Source of the DNA: Pseudomonadota bacterium
GTDB taxonomy: Bacteria > Pseudomonadota > Alphaproteobacteria > Rhizobiales > Aestuariivirgaceae
Length of the DNA: 64,000 nt
Reading direction: 5' to 3'
Assembly: GCA_963205315.1 (NCBI GenBank)
Contig: CAUJIO010000030.1
Coordinates: 1-64,000, forward strand
Below the pieces are notes generated by a model. The model worked only from the letters and a program-made list of their open reading frames with translations, had not been told where the DNA came from and did not search any database. A program made the translations under genes and the position numbers. Positions 34,862-44,041 of the stretch are shown piece by piece (positions within the stretch are counted from its first letter, which is position 1; every line of letters begins with the position of its first letter).

Positions 34862-35922
34862 AGTTTCACCACGTCGCCGGTGCGCACACTCTCGTCCGCT
34901 GCCAGCACGATGCCGAGCGACATGATGGCATCGCGCACGTGGCTGCTCATATCGCGGTTGTTGCGAATGGAGTCGAGGAACAGCAATTGCTCGCGATTGC
35001 ACAGCTCCTGGTGGCCCGGCTCGTCGTCCATGCGGATAATTTCGTCCGCTGTGACGAACTGGCCTTGGGGATTGAGCGTTCCATGGTGAATGCGCAGCGC
35101 ATTGGTGCGGGTGTGGCTGTCGACATCGGATGATCCCGATTGCGTCTGGTCCATCGCGATCGACACCGATCCCTTTGGACCGATCATGTCCTTCACGAAA
35201 AACGCCGTCTCGCTCATCATCGGGCCCCAGCCCGCCTCATACCAGCCAACCGAGCCGTCATCGAAAGCGACATGCAGATGACCGTAGTTATACATGTGCA
35301 TGTCGACCTCGTCGGAGAGCCGCGCGCCCACAGCATGCACGCGGACTGGCTTCGCGCCGGTGACCTGACACATCACGTCGACATAATGCACGCCGCAATC
35401 GACGATGGGACTGATCGAATTCATCAGATGCTTGTGCACCTCCCATTGCGCGCCGGAAGATTGCTGATTGAGGTTCATTCGCATGACGAGGGGTTTGCCG
35501 AGCGTGCGGCCGACTTCGACGAATTTCATCCACGATGGATGGACGCGGAGGATATAGCCGATGACCAGTTTCAGGTTCTTGGCCTCGGCCAGGGCTGCGA
35601 TCTCTTCCGCCTCGGCTACCGTATCGGCCAGCGGCTTCTCGATAAAGACATGGGCGCCGGCATTGAGTGCCATCTTTGCGTAAGCCGCATGTGTGTCGGG
35701 CCAGGTGTTGATCGACACGGCGTCGGGCTTCAATGCCACAAGGGCTTCCGCGTAGTCGTCAAATCGCGCGGCATCCGGAAATTCTTGCGCCAGATCTTGC
35801 CGCGTGCTGATCCCCCGGCTGCAGAGCCCGGCAATCTCGAAACCTTCGATCGCCTGATAGGCACGGGCATGGCTCAATCCCATGTTGCCCAGACCGACGA
35901 CGAGTACCCGGATATTTTTCAT
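34858..35922 (-). CDS. Gfo/Idh/MocA-family oxidoreductase
   Basis: The 354-residue NAD(P)-dependent dehydrogenase has the Rossmann motif VLVVGLGNMGLSHARAY and the family catalytic EKPLADTVAEAEE, followed by VDCGVHYVDVM. It overlaps nagA by ATGA and the PP2C-like gene by GTGA. In this operon it may oxidise or rearrange an amino sugar or its anhydro derivative; the substrate is unknown. Confidence 0.85.
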   Translation of the reverse strand: MKNIRVLVVGLGNMGLSHARAYQAIEGFEIAGLCSRGISTRQDLAQEFPDAARFDDYAEALVALKPDAVSINTWPDTHAAYAKMALNAGAHVFIEKPLADTVAEAEEIAALAEAKNLKLVIGYILRVHPSWMKFVEVGRTLGKPLVMRMNLNQQSSGAQWEVHKHLMNSISPIVDCGVHYVDVMCQVTGAKPVRVHAVGARLSDEVDMHMYNYGHLHVAFDDGSVGWYEAGWGPMMSETAFFVKDMIGPKGSVSIAMDQTQSGSSDVDSHTRTNALRIHHGTLNPQGQFVTADEIIRMDDEPGHQELCNREQLLFLDSIRNNRDMSSHVRDAIMSLGIVLAADESVRTGDVVKL

Positions 35923-37046
35923 GTGCCCTCAATCCAAGTTTCACGCACCTCGAGCGCATCGTCGAGATGCACCAGTGAGGCGAGGTGGCCGGGAACGATC
36001 TTCCCCAGCAGGTGATCCATGCGCAGGAAACTGGCGGGCGTCAGCGATGCCATGCGCAAGGCGTCCGCGAGTTCGACGTTCAGATGCTGCACGCAATGAC
36101 GCACAGCTGCATCCATGGTGAGGTTGGAACCTGCCAATGTTCCGTCTTCGAGTTGCAGCCGGCCATTTTCCAGCGTGGCCCTGCGGCCCTGAAGATCAAA
36201 GCCCGGCGGACCGCCTGCTGCCGGCGGCATGGCATCGGTGATCAACATCAGTCGGTCGCGTGACTTGGCTGCGATGGCGGCTATGAGGGCGGCATCATGC
36301 ACATGGAAGCCATCGGCGATGAGGCCGGCATAGCTCGCATGATCGGCGAGTGCGGCACCCACCATTCCGGGCTCGCGTCCGCTCATCTGACTCATGGCGT
36401 TGAAGAGATGCGTGAAGGCGCGCGCACCGGAGCCAAGTGCGGCCATGGCCTCGTTGTAGCTCGCCTCGGCATGGCCGAGACTTACCAGAACACCGTGCGC
36501 CGCAAGTCTGGAGATCTGCTCGGGCCTCACCTTGTTGGGCGCCAGCGTTACCATCACGGCCCCGCAGTCGAGCTTTTCGAGCCATGCCACATCATCCTCC
36601 GTCATCTCGCGGATAAAGCGGACGGCATGTGCCCCCTTGCGCTCGACGTCCAGAAACGGGCCTTCGATATGAATGCCAAGTATGCCGGGAACATTGCTTT
36701 GCCGCGCCGACCGCACCGCCTCGATGGCCTTGGCCAAGACGCTCGGCGCATCGGTGATCACGGTGGGCAACAGCCCGACGGTGCCGAATTTTCGGTGAGA
36801 GGCAGCGATGGTCCTGACCGTCTCGAGCGTCGGTGCGTCGTTCAGCAATGCACCGCCGCCACCATTCACCTGCACGTCGATGAAGCCCGGAGCCAGCAAC
36901 CCGCCGCCAAGATCTGTTGTACGCAACGCGCCAATGGCATGGCGAGGTACGACCTGCGCAATGCGGCCTCCGGCGATGACAACCGCATGATCATCCAGAA
37001 AACGATCGCCTGTGAAGATTCGGGCGCCAGTCAGTGCAAAGGCCAT
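35919..37046 (-). CDS. nagA: N-acetylglucosamine-6-phosphate deacetylase
   Basis: The 375-residue amidohydrolase has the metal and catalytic segments GIHIEGPFLD, VSLGHAEASYNEAM, HLFNAMSQM, GLIADGFHVH and LITDAMPPAAG. It converts GlcNAc-6-phosphate to GlcN-6-phosphate plus acetate. Its start codon overlaps the deaminase stop by one base (TGATG). Confidence 0.93.
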   Translation of the reverse strand: MAFALTGARIFTGDRFLDDHAVVIAGGRIAQVVPRHAIGALRTTDLGGGLLAPGFIDVQVNGGGGALLNDAPTLETVRTIAASHRKFGTVGLLPTVITDAPSVLAKAIEAVRSARQSNVPGILGIHIEGPFLDVERKGAHAVRFIREMTEDDVAWLEKLDCGAVMVTLAPNKVRPEQISRLAAHGVLVSLGHAEASYNEAMAALGSGARAFTHLFNAMSQMSGREPGMVGAALADHASYAGLIADGFHVHDAALIAAIAAKSRDRLMLITDAMPPAAGGPPGFDLQGRRATLENGRLQLEDGTLAGSNLTMDAAVRHCVQHLNVELADALRMASLTPASFLRMDHLLGKIVPGHLASLVHLDDALEVRETWIEGT

Positions 37047-38050
37047 CAGGTCGTCTCCGTCACCTTCTTGAGAAGCCGCGGCCGGTCCGGATCGCGGCCC
37101 TTGGCTTCAGCCACCTTCTCGATGGCAAGATAGGCGGTCTGAATCATCGAAATGGGGTCGAGCAGAGGATCCCCGGCTGCGGCATAGTCCAGTCCGCCGC
37201 GACCCACCACCTGCACGGTGGCCCCGGCTTGGCGCATTTTTGTAACGGCATCTTGCGTCAGGCTGAAGGCGGCATCGTCGGGCGCATAGGCCAGTACCGG
37301 AAAACCGTCCTGCATCAGTTCCCATGGTCCATGCATCACTTCGGCCACCGAATAAGCCTCGGCATGAATGGCCGAGGTCTCCTTGAGCTTCAAGGCAGTC
37401 TCCGCGGCGATCGGCAGGGATGGTCCCCGCCCGAGCACGTAGAGCGACGAGGCCTGGGCGGCGAATGATGTGAAAGCGGGCCATTCAATGCGTGCGGCCT
37501 TTTCGAGTGTTGCGGGCAGTTGCTGCACGGCATCGAGCAAGGCAGGGCGGTCGAGCCAGTGGGCAACGATGGCCGCACCCGCAGCGCAAGAGGTAATGAA
37601 AGACTTCGTGGCCGCCACGCTCAATTCCGCACCCGCATGCAGCGGCAGGCATATATCCGCGTTCTCGGCGGCCGGGGAGTCCGCCTCATTCACCAGCGCG
37701 ACGGTGACAGCGCCAGCGCGTTTCGCCGCATTCTGCAGGGCAACGATATCGGGACTTTTGCCGGATTGCGAAATGGTGATGCAGACTGCCCCCTTGGCCT
37801 GCAGGGACGCGTTGTAAACCGAGACGACCGATGAACCGATGGACGCGCACGGCACACCCAGAAGAATCTCGGTGACATACTTGAAATAGCCGGCCGCATT
37901 GTCGGAACTGCCGCGTGCGCAGGTAAGGACAACTGGCGGAGGCGCGGCGCGCAGGCGGCGTCCCAGTTCGGCAAGCGGTCTCGCATTGCGATCCAGGAAT
38001 CGCGCCACCGCCTCCGGTGCTTCGGCGGCTTCGCGCGCCATGTGACTCAT
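37046..38050 (-). CDS. SIS-domain GlmS-like aminosugar deaminase/isomerase (NagB-II type)
   Basis: The 334 residues hold two SIS sugar-phosphate-isomerase domains and no glutaminase domain: LTCARGSSDNAAGYFKYV, then TISQSGKSPDIV in the first, and YVLGRGPSLPIAAETALKL in the second, followed by EVMHGPWEL. This is the layout of NagB-II/AgaS-type enzymes that deaminate GlcN-6-phosphate to fructose-6-phosphate. It overlaps the regulator gene by ATGA. Confidence 0.87.
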   Translation of the reverse strand: MSHMAREAAEAPEAVARFLDRNARPLAELGRRLRAAPPPVVLTCARGSSDNAAGYFKYVTEILLGVPCASIGSSVVSVYNASLQAKGAVCITISQSGKSPDIVALQNAAKRAGAVTVALVNEADSPAAENADICLPLHAGAELSVAATKSFITSCAAGAAIVAHWLDRPALLDAVQQLPATLEKAARIEWPAFTSFAAQASSLYVLGRGPSLPIAAETALKLKETSAIHAEAYSVAEVMHGPWELMQDGFPVLAYAPDDAAFSLTQDAVTKMRQAGATVQVVGRGGLDYAAAGDPLLDPISMIQTAYLAIEKVAEAKGRDPDRPRLLKKVTETT

Positions 38051-38817
38051 GATCTTGGCTCCGGCGCGAGAGTGAGTTCGGCGACAAAGTCATAAGTGTC
38101 GCCACGATAATGCGAGCGTGTGTATTCGACGATGCGGCCGTCGGACAAATAGGAAATGCGTTCGATGAAGAGCGCGGGACTTCCGGCGGGCTGGCCCAGC
38201 AGTTCCGCTTCCTGCGCGGTGAGTGCTGTCGCGCGCAGCCGCTGCAATGCCCGCACTGGCTTTGCACCACGCGCGCCCAGGGCCTCATAGAGTGAACCGC
38301 TCACGCTCATCGGGTCGGGCAGAAAATGATGGGGAATCACCGCAAGCTCGATCGCCAGCGGCACGCCGTCCGCGCGGCGTAGGCGGTGAAAGCGCGACAC
38401 ATGCTCGTTGGGCGAGATCGACAGCATGAGCGATTCTTCCGGCGTCGGCAGTCCGCTTGACCGGTCGAGCCAGTCGGCGTCGGTCTTGATGCCTCTGAGC
38501 TGCATGTCCTCGCTGAAACTGGTGAGCCTTGACAGTGGCTGCTCGATCCGCCGCACCGGTCCATTGACATAGGTACCAGAACCGCGGCGCTGCACCAGCA
38601 CGCCCTCGGCCACCAGATCAGAGAAAGCCTTGCGCACGGTGACCCGCGAGACCTGAAGCGTTTCGGCGACATCGCGTTCGCTGGGGATGGAATCGCCCCG
38701 CCGCAACTCGCCGGCTGCCACTGCCTCCTGCACCAGCTTCTTGATGCGCGCGTAAAGCGGCGCCCCGGCCGATCGGCCGAAGCGTTCAGGTTCGAAGATG
38801 CGTGATGACAGGGTCAT
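38047..38817 (-). CDS. GntR-family (HutC/UTRA) regulator, probable NagQ-type repressor of amino-sugar genes
   Basis: The 256-residue protein combines an N-terminal winged helix (RGDSIPSERDVAETLQVSRV then VTVRKAF) with a C-terminal UTRA effector domain (SYLSDGRIVEYTRSHYRGDT), as in NagR/NagQ/DasR regulators that sense GlcN-6-P or GlcNAc-6-P. It overlaps both neighbours. Two TGGTATT-N4-TGGTATT operators flank the divergent promoter region upstream of its operon and of murQ. Confidence 0.9.
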   Translation of the reverse strand: MTLSSRIFEPERFGRSAGAPLYARIKKLVQEAVAAGELRRGDSIPSERDVAETLQVSRVTVRKAFSDLVAEGVLVQRRGSGTYVNGPVRRIEQPLSRLTSFSEDMQLRGIKTDADWLDRSSGLPTPEESLMLSISPNEHVSRFHRLRRADGVPLAIELAVIPHHFLPDPMSVSGSLYEALGARGAKPVRALQRLRATALTAQEAELLGQPAGSPALFIERISYLSDGRIVEYTRSHYRGDTYDFVAELTLAPEPRS

Positions 38818-39698
38818 GCCCAGCGCTCTGGCAGGCCGCGCGCCCGCCGTGCCATCATGATGGCGCCGTCCATGGCATCGGCCTGCGGTTCAACCAGGGC
38901 ACGCTTCACATCGGCATCGAGATAGGGCGGATAGACTTTCGACAATCCCCCCAGCAGGCAAATGGTCTTCGTGCCGCGCGCCAGCAGCGCCCGGCCGAGA
39001 TTGGAAATGGCGGCGGCACCCTCAATGACGATCATCATCCCCTGCACATCGCCGCTGGCCGCGCATTCGAAGACAATGGGCGCAAACTGCGCATAGTCCT
39101 TGGGCGCCGCCTGCTCCGACCAGCGCGACAGGTCGAAGCGGGTGCGTCCGGCGCGCGACAGGATGTTTTCGACAAGGCGTGTCGGCTGCAGCAAGCCGTC
39201 GATGGCCAATGCCGCGCGCCTGACCGCGTGGTGGCCGACCCAGGCGCCCGACCCATGATCGCCCAGCTGAAATCCCCAGCCACCAACCATGTGCCGCGTG
39301 CCGCCGACAAGACCAAAGCCGATGGATCCGGTGCCGGCGATGACGATGCCGCCGTCTTCACCTGAAAACGCCCCCATGCAGGCGGCGTAGGCGTCGTTGT
39401 CAGCGATGACCGACGCGAAGGGCAGGTTGGCGGCTTCGATCTTCTCGGCGCCAACCGAAGTGACGATGCCGGCAAGCCCCATGCCCGCATGCAGCCATGC
39501 CATGTCGAGGCCGGCATAGGCAGCAGCGTCGGAAGCCGTGGCGACGATGGTCGCAATGGCCCCGGAAAAATCCTGATAGATATTCGAAGCACCGCCTACG
39601 GATTCGCCCAGGATGCGGCCTTGCGCATCGCGAATTCGCACCCGGCACTTGCTGCCACCGCCATCAACGCCAAGAAAATACAGGGGATCACTGCTCAT
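38814..39698 (-). CDS. BadF/BadG/BcrA-type kinase, probable GlcNAc/MurNAc kinase
   Basis: The start at 39698 (MSSDPLYFLGVDGGGSKCR) puts the ATPase phosphate-1 motif (FLGVDGGGSK) at the N-terminus; an outer GTG-type start would overlap the operator. The 294 residues include IVIAGTGSIGFGL and LGDHGSGAWVG, marks of this ASKHA kinase family. Members phosphorylate N-acetylglucosamine and, in MurK, also MurNAc. First gene of the operon. Confidence 0.87.
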   Translation of the reverse strand: MSSDPLYFLGVDGGGSKCRVRIRDAQGRILGESVGGASNIYQDFSGAIATIVATASDAAAYAGLDMAWLHAGMGLAGIVTSVGAEKIEAANLPFASVIADNDAYAACMGAFSGEDGGIVIAGTGSIGFGLVGGTRHMVGGWGFQLGDHGSGAWVGHHAVRRAALAIDGLLQPTRLVENILSRAGRTRFDLSRWSEQAAPKDYAQFAPIVFECAASGDVQGMMIVIEGAAAISNLGRALLARGTKTICLLGGLSKVYPPYLDADVKRALVEPQADAMDGAIMMARRARGLPERWA

Positions 39699-39707
39699 AC
39701 TTGGGAT

Positions 39708-39725
39708 AATACCAAACAAATACCA
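39708..39725 (-). promoter_or_regulatory. NagQ-type operator upstream of the kinase operon
   Basis: Minus strand: TGGTATT-TGTT-TGGTATT, a perfect 7-bp direct repeat at 11-bp spacing. The arrangement equals the NagQ box (TGGTATT-N4-TGGTATT) that I recall from Xanthomonas GlcNAc genes. It lies 10 bp upstream of the start codon, a repressor position. Confidence 0.75.
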
Positions 39726-39872
39726 AATGGGAAGGGTTTTGTTAATCCGGGTCTACGGTTTCCGCCGCCGAGTGAATGACTCACAAATCAATGCGAGTCC
39801 TTGTTTGCGCTAGGAGTGGCTAGGGTGGCGCAGCGCTGATCCTCCCGTCATAAATAAATTCCTCTGGACAAG

Positions 39873-39890
39873 TGGTAGTATTTTGGTATT
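39873..39890 (+). promoter_or_regulatory. NagQ-type operator upstream of murQ
   Basis: Plus strand: TGGTAGT-ATTT-TGGTATT, the same direct repeat with one mismatch and the same 4-base spacer. It ends 9 bp before the murQ start codon. With the site at 39708 it puts both divergent operons under one regulator. Confidence 0.72.
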
Positions 39891-39899
39891 CATGAATCC

Positions 39900-40799
39900 A
39901 TGGGAATGGAACGCCTGATAACGGAAGCCGCGATCGCCGGCGTGGTCGGAATCGATACGTGGGATGATGACCGCATCCTGTCGGCAATGCTTGAAGGCCA
40001 GCAACGCGCCATAGCGGCCGTTGGCGCTGCGGGCCCGCAGATCGCGCGGGCTGCAACCTTGATTGCCGGGCTGATCGCCAAGGGCGGACGTCTCATTTAC
40101 GCGGGTGCGGGAACCTCGATCCGGATCGGTGTTCAGGATGGCTCGGAGCTTCCCGCGACGTTCGGCATGGCCGAGGACCGTATTCTCTACTGCATTGCGG
40201 GTGGCCGCGATGCGATGTTCGACACTCTGGCCGACGCCGAGGATGATGCTGCCGCTGGTGCCGCCGATGCCGCGATATGCAGGCGCGGCGATGTGATGAT
40301 CGCCGTCGCCGCGTCAGGCGCCACGCCCTATACAGTGGCCGCCGCCAGCGCGGCGAAGCGGAATGGCGCTGCCCTCATCTCCGTCGTCAACAATGCCGGC
40401 TCGCCGCTGGGGGCGCTGGCCGACATTGAAGTCCTGTTGAACTCGGGCCCCGAAATCATTTCCGGCTCGACCCGCATGGGTGCGGGCACGGCACAGAAGG
40501 CGGCGCTCAATCTTATGTCCACTCTTGCCCACATCAGGCTTGGCGCGGTGCATGACGGGATGATGGTGAACGTGCAGGCCGGCAATGCCAAGCTGAGGCG
40601 CCGTGCCGCCGGGATTGTTTCGCGCATCACGGGGGCTGACGAAACATCGGCAAATGCAGCGCTCGATCAAGCCGCCGGCCATGTGAAGTCTGCGATACTG
40701 ATGTGTGCCGGTGCCAAGTCGCCGGAAGAAGCCCAACGCATTCTGGCTGACGCAAACGGAAATTTGCGTCTGGCCTTACAACGCCTGTCTGCGCCATAG
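39900..40799 (+). CDS. murQ: N-acetylmuramic acid 6-phosphate etherase
   Basis: The 299-residue SIS-domain lyase splits the lactyl ether of MurNAc-6-phosphate, giving GlcNAc-6-phosphate and D-lactate. Family marks: LIYAGAGTSIRIGVQDGSEL (usually AGAGTSGRLG-LDASE), DAEDDAAAGA with the acidic catalytic region, and NSGPEIISGSTRMGAGTAQK. Its product feeds nagA in the divergent operon. The ABC transporter genes follow 40 bp later. Confidence 0.92.
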   Translation: MGMERLITEAAIAGVVGIDTWDDDRILSAMLEGQQRAIAAVGAAGPQIARAATLIAGLIAKGGRLIYAGAGTSIRIGVQDGSELPATFGMAEDRILYCIAGGRDAMFDTLADAEDDAAAGAADAAICRRGDVMIAVAASGATPYTVAAASAAKRNGAALISVVNNAGSPLGALADIEVLLNSGPEIISGSTRMGAGTAQKAALNLMSTLAHIRLGAVHDGMMVNVQAGNAKLRRRAAGIVSRITGADETSANAALDQAAGHVKSAILMCAGAKSPEEAQRILADANGNLRLALQRLSAP

Positions 40800-40838
40800 T
40801 AGAAACGACAAGAACACCAACGGGAGGAGAAAAGACCC

Positions 40839-42092
40839 ATGCTGAAGACTGCCCTGAAATCCATGCTGCTTGCCGCCGTGGCGAGTGTTGCCCTCGCGGG
40901 TTCCGCCTCGGCCGGCAAGATCACCATCGAGAGCTGGCGCAATGATGACGCCACCATCTGGAAGGAAAAGATCATTCCCGCCTTCCAGGCCAAGCATCCG
41001 GACATCACCGTCGAATTCAATCCGACCGCGCCCGCCGAATACAATGCCGCGTTGAATGCCCGCCTCGAAGGCGGCACCGCCGGCGACATCATCACCTGCC
41101 GTCCGTTCGATGCCTCGCTCGATCTGTTCAACAAGGGTCATCTGGCGTCGCTGAACGACTTGCCCTCGATGGCCTCGTTCTCGGACGTCGCCAAGAGTGC
41201 CTGGACGACCGATGATGGCAAGACCACGTTCTGCGTGCCGATGGCCTCGGTCATCCACGGCTTCATCTACAACAAGGACATCTTCAAGGAACTGGGCCTC
41301 GAACCGCCGAAGACCGAGGAAGAGTTCCTGGCCCTGCTCGAGAAGATCAAGGCCAACGGGACTTATACGCCGCTGGTCCTCGGCACCAACGACCAGTGGG
41401 AAGCTGCCACCATGGGCTTCCAGAACATCGGTCCCAACTACTGGAAGGGCGAAGAGGGCCGCAAGGCTCTGATCGACGGTAGCCAGAAATTCACCGACGC
41501 GCCCTACATCGATACATTCAAGGCGCTGGCCAAGTGGGCGCCCTATCTGGGCGATGGCTACAAGGCACAGAAGTATCCCGACAGCCAGAATCTCTTTGGC
41601 CTCGGCCGTGGCGCCGTATACGCCGCGGGCTCCTGGGACATTTCGACGTTCCGTGGCCAGAACGTCAACATGGGCGCTTTCAAGGCTCCGCCGCCGGCCG
41701 GTTCCGAATGCTATATCTCGGATCACACCGACATCGGCATCGGCATGAATGCCAAGACCGCCAATGCGGCGGACGCCAAGGTGTTCCTCGACTGGGTCGG
41801 CTCGGAAGAATTTGCCAACATCTTCGCCAATGCGCTGCCGGGCTTCTTCCCCCTGTCGAGCGCCAAGGTGACGATCTCGGACGACGTCGCCCAGAGCTTC
41901 GTCTCGTGGCGCGGCGAGTGCAAGTCGACCATTCGCAATTCTTACCAGATCCTGTCGCGTGGCACGCCCAACCTCGAGAACGAGCTGTGGAACGTCTCGG
42001 CCCAGGTGCTCAACGGCACCATGACGCCGGAGGCCGCCGGAGCCCAGCTCGAGGACGGCCTGAAGAAGTGGTACGCCCCGCATCAGAAGTAG
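40839..42092 (+). CDS. Sugar ABC transporter substrate-binding protein
   Basis: A GGGAGGAG site precedes the ATG. The 417-residue protein has a Sec signal peptide (cut at ASA, residue 26) and the extracellular solute-binding family 1 body (KITIESWRNDDATIWKEKII). It lies between murQ and the permeases, so an amino sugar (MurNAc, GlcNAc or a muropeptide-derived disaccharide) is the probable ligand. Confidence 0.9.
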   Translation: MLKTALKSMLLAAVASVALAGSASAGKITIESWRNDDATIWKEKIIPAFQAKHPDITVEFNPTAPAEYNAALNARLEGGTAGDIITCRPFDASLDLFNKGHLASLNDLPSMASFSDVAKSAWTTDDGKTTFCVPMASVIHGFIYNKDIFKELGLEPPKTEEEFLALLEKIKANGTYTPLVLGTNDQWEAATMGFQNIGPNYWKGEEGRKALIDGSQKFTDAPYIDTFKALAKWAPYLGDGYKAQKYPDSQNLFGLGRGAVYAAGSWDISTFRGQNVNMGAFKAPPPAGSECYISDHTDIGIGMNAKTANAADAKVFLDWVGSEEFANIFANALPGFFPLSSAKVTISDDVAQSFVSWRGECKSTIRNSYQILSRGTPNLENELWNVSAQVLNGTMTPEAAGAQLEDGLKKWYAPHQK

Positions 42093-42118
42093 TTGCGGGC
42101 CAGTACAGCCAGATGATT

Positions 42119-42215
42119 GTCATCCCCGGGACTCGTCCCGGGGATCCATACACTCCGGACGTCCAGGCGTTTCGTCTGGTGAGGGATGGGTCGCCGCACC
42201 AAGTCCGGCGATGAC
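42119..42215. repeat. REP-like palindromic intergenic element
   Basis: The element opens with GTCATCCCCGGGACTCGTCC and closes with CCGGCGATGAC, i.e. inverted GTCAT...ATGAC ends, and contains a perfect 8-bp stem CCCCGGGA/TCCCGGGG at 42124-42143. Elements with this layout are scattered in alphaproteobacterial intergenic spaces. Here it separates the binding-protein gene from the permease genes and may protect the upstream mRNA. Confidence 0.65.
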
Positions 42216-42253
42216 ATAGCTTTGTAACCGTCACCGCAGCGGGCCAGACATCA

Positions 42254-43207
42254 ATGTCATCAGCATCATCAAGCGCCGGCCTCGTCGGCATGAGCAGAAC
42301 GGCCTACCTTCTGTTGCTGGCGGTCTTTCTGGCGCCTGCCGTCATCATCTACTCGACCTTCTCGATCTATCCGCTGCTAGCGACGATCTTCAATTCTTTC
42401 TACGACCGGCAGGACGATGGCACCTCGCTCTTCGTCGGCCTGTCGAACTTCACCACATTGCTATCCGATCCGACGTGGTCGGCGCCCTTCTGGAATGCGT
42501 TCCGCAACAACTGCCTGTTCTTCCTCATCCACATGTGCGTGCAAAATCCGATCGGCCTCGTGCTCGCAGCCTTGCTCAGCCTTCCCCGCCTGAATTTGCG
42601 CGCAACATACCGGACGCTGATCTTCATGCCGACCATGCTGTCTGTCGTCGTCATCGGCTTCAGCTGGCAGCTGATCCTCTCGCCGTTGTGGGGTGTGGCC
42701 AAGATGTTCCTGTCATTCTTCGGTCTGGGCTTCCTGTTCGGACCGTGGCTTGGCGAAGAGTCGACAGCACTCCTGACGATCTCGCTGATCTCGGTGTGGC
42801 AGTTCGTCGGCATTCCAATGATCCTGATCTACACGGCGCTCCTTGCCATTCCTGATGAATTGATCGACGCGGCGACGGTCGACGGCCTCAACCAGTTCCA
42901 GGCCTTCATCTGGGTGAAGCTGCCGCTGATCCTGCCGACCCTGGGACTCGTCTCGGTGCTGACCTTCGTCAACAACTTCAACGCCTTTGATCTGATCTAC
43001 GCGATGAAGGGAGCGCTCGCCGGACCGAACTTCTCTGCCGACATCATGGGCACGCTGTTCTATCGCGTCTTCTTCGGCAATCAGCTGCAGCTGGGCGATA
43101 CGTCCATGGGCTCGGCCATCGCCACCATGATGTTCCTCATCATCCTCACCGGCGTGATGATCTATCTCTTCGTCATCCAGCGCCGCATGCACCGGTACAG
43201 CTTCTGA
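42254..43207 (+). CDS. Sugar ABC transporter permease, MalF/UgpA-like
   Basis: The 317-residue permease has six membrane spans (first: AYLLLLAVFLAPAVIIYSTF) and the EAA motif LIDAATVDGLNQFQAFIWVKLP. Its stop shares one base with the next start. Confidence 0.92.
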   Translation: MSSASSSAGLVGMSRTAYLLLLAVFLAPAVIIYSTFSIYPLLATIFNSFYDRQDDGTSLFVGLSNFTTLLSDPTWSAPFWNAFRNNCLFFLIHMCVQNPIGLVLAALLSLPRLNLRATYRTLIFMPTMLSVVVIGFSWQLILSPLWGVAKMFLSFFGLGFLFGPWLGEESTALLTISLISVWQFVGIPMILIYTALLAIPDELIDAATVDGLNQFQAFIWVKLPLILPTLGLVSVLTFVNNFNAFDLIYAMKGALAGPNFSADIMGTLFYRVFFGNQLQLGDTSMGSAIATMMFLIILTGVMIYLFVIQRRMHRYSF

Positions 43208-44034
43208 TGCGCAAGCCTGCATCAGCCATCGCCGTTCACGCCATCCTGGGACTCTACACGGTCCTTGCGCTGTTCCCCATCGTGCTGGTGGTGATGAACT
43301 CGTTCAAGGCCAAGCGCGCCATCTTCAACACGCCGCTGCAACCGCCGATGCCCTGGAATTTCGATCCCATCGGCTATGCCAAGGTGTTCGGGGACAGCGC
43401 CATCACCAGTTACTATCTGAATTCACTTGTAGTGACCACCGGCACCATCTTCATGACGCTTCTCTTCGGCGCCATGGCCGCCTGGGCCTTGACCGAATAC
43501 AAGTTCCGCTGGAACACGCTGCTGGCGCTATACTTGTCGATCGGCATCATGGTGCCGATCCGGCTCGGTTCCGTGGCCATCATCCAGCTGGTGTCCGACC
43601 TCAACATGATCAACACCCTTTCCGCGCTGGTCCTCGTCTACACCGCGCAGAGTCTGCCGCTGTCGATCTTCATTCTTTCCGAATTCATTGCCCAGATTCC
43701 GAAAGACCTTCGCGAGGCCGGGCGCTGTGATGGGCTGACGGAATTTCACATCTTCTTCTACATCGTGTTGCCGCTGATCCGCCCGGCCATGGCAACCGTG
43801 GCCGTCTTCACCATGATTCCGGTGTGGAACGACCTTTGGTTTCCGTTGCTGCTGGCGCCCACCAATGGCAAGCAGACCATCACATTGGGCGTTCAGCAGT
43901 TTCTCGGGCAATACATCACCGACTGGAACGCCGTGCTGGCCGCTCTATCCACCGCGATCATTCCGGTTCTCATCCTCTATGTCATTTTTTCCCGACAGCT
44001 GATCCGGGGCCTGACCTCGGGCGCGGTGAAGTGA
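43207..44034 (+). CDS. Sugar ABC transporter permease, MalG/UgpE-like
   Basis: The 275-residue second permease has the EAA motif LREAGRCDGLTEFHIFFYIVLP split over its cytoplasmic loop (key residues EAG...G........LP) and five to six spans. It partners the MalF-like protein. Confidence 0.92.
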   Translation: MRKPASAIAVHAILGLYTVLALFPIVLVVMNSFKAKRAIFNTPLQPPMPWNFDPIGYAKVFGDSAITSYYLNSLVVTTGTIFMTLLFGAMAAWALTEYKFRWNTLLALYLSIGIMVPIRLGSVAIIQLVSDLNMINTLSALVLVYTAQSLPLSIFILSEFIAQIPKDLREAGRCDGLTEFHIFFYIVLPLIRPAMATVAVFTMIPVWNDLWFPLLLAPTNGKQTITLGVQQFLGQYITDWNAVLAALSTAIIPVLILYVIFSRQLIRGLTSGAVK

Positions 44035-44041
44035 GCGCAAC

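Noticed and set aside
40776-42083. 435-codon minus-strand frame opposite the sugar-binding-protein gene
   Set aside because: No motif and no ribosome site; the plus strand has a signal peptide and binding-protein body.
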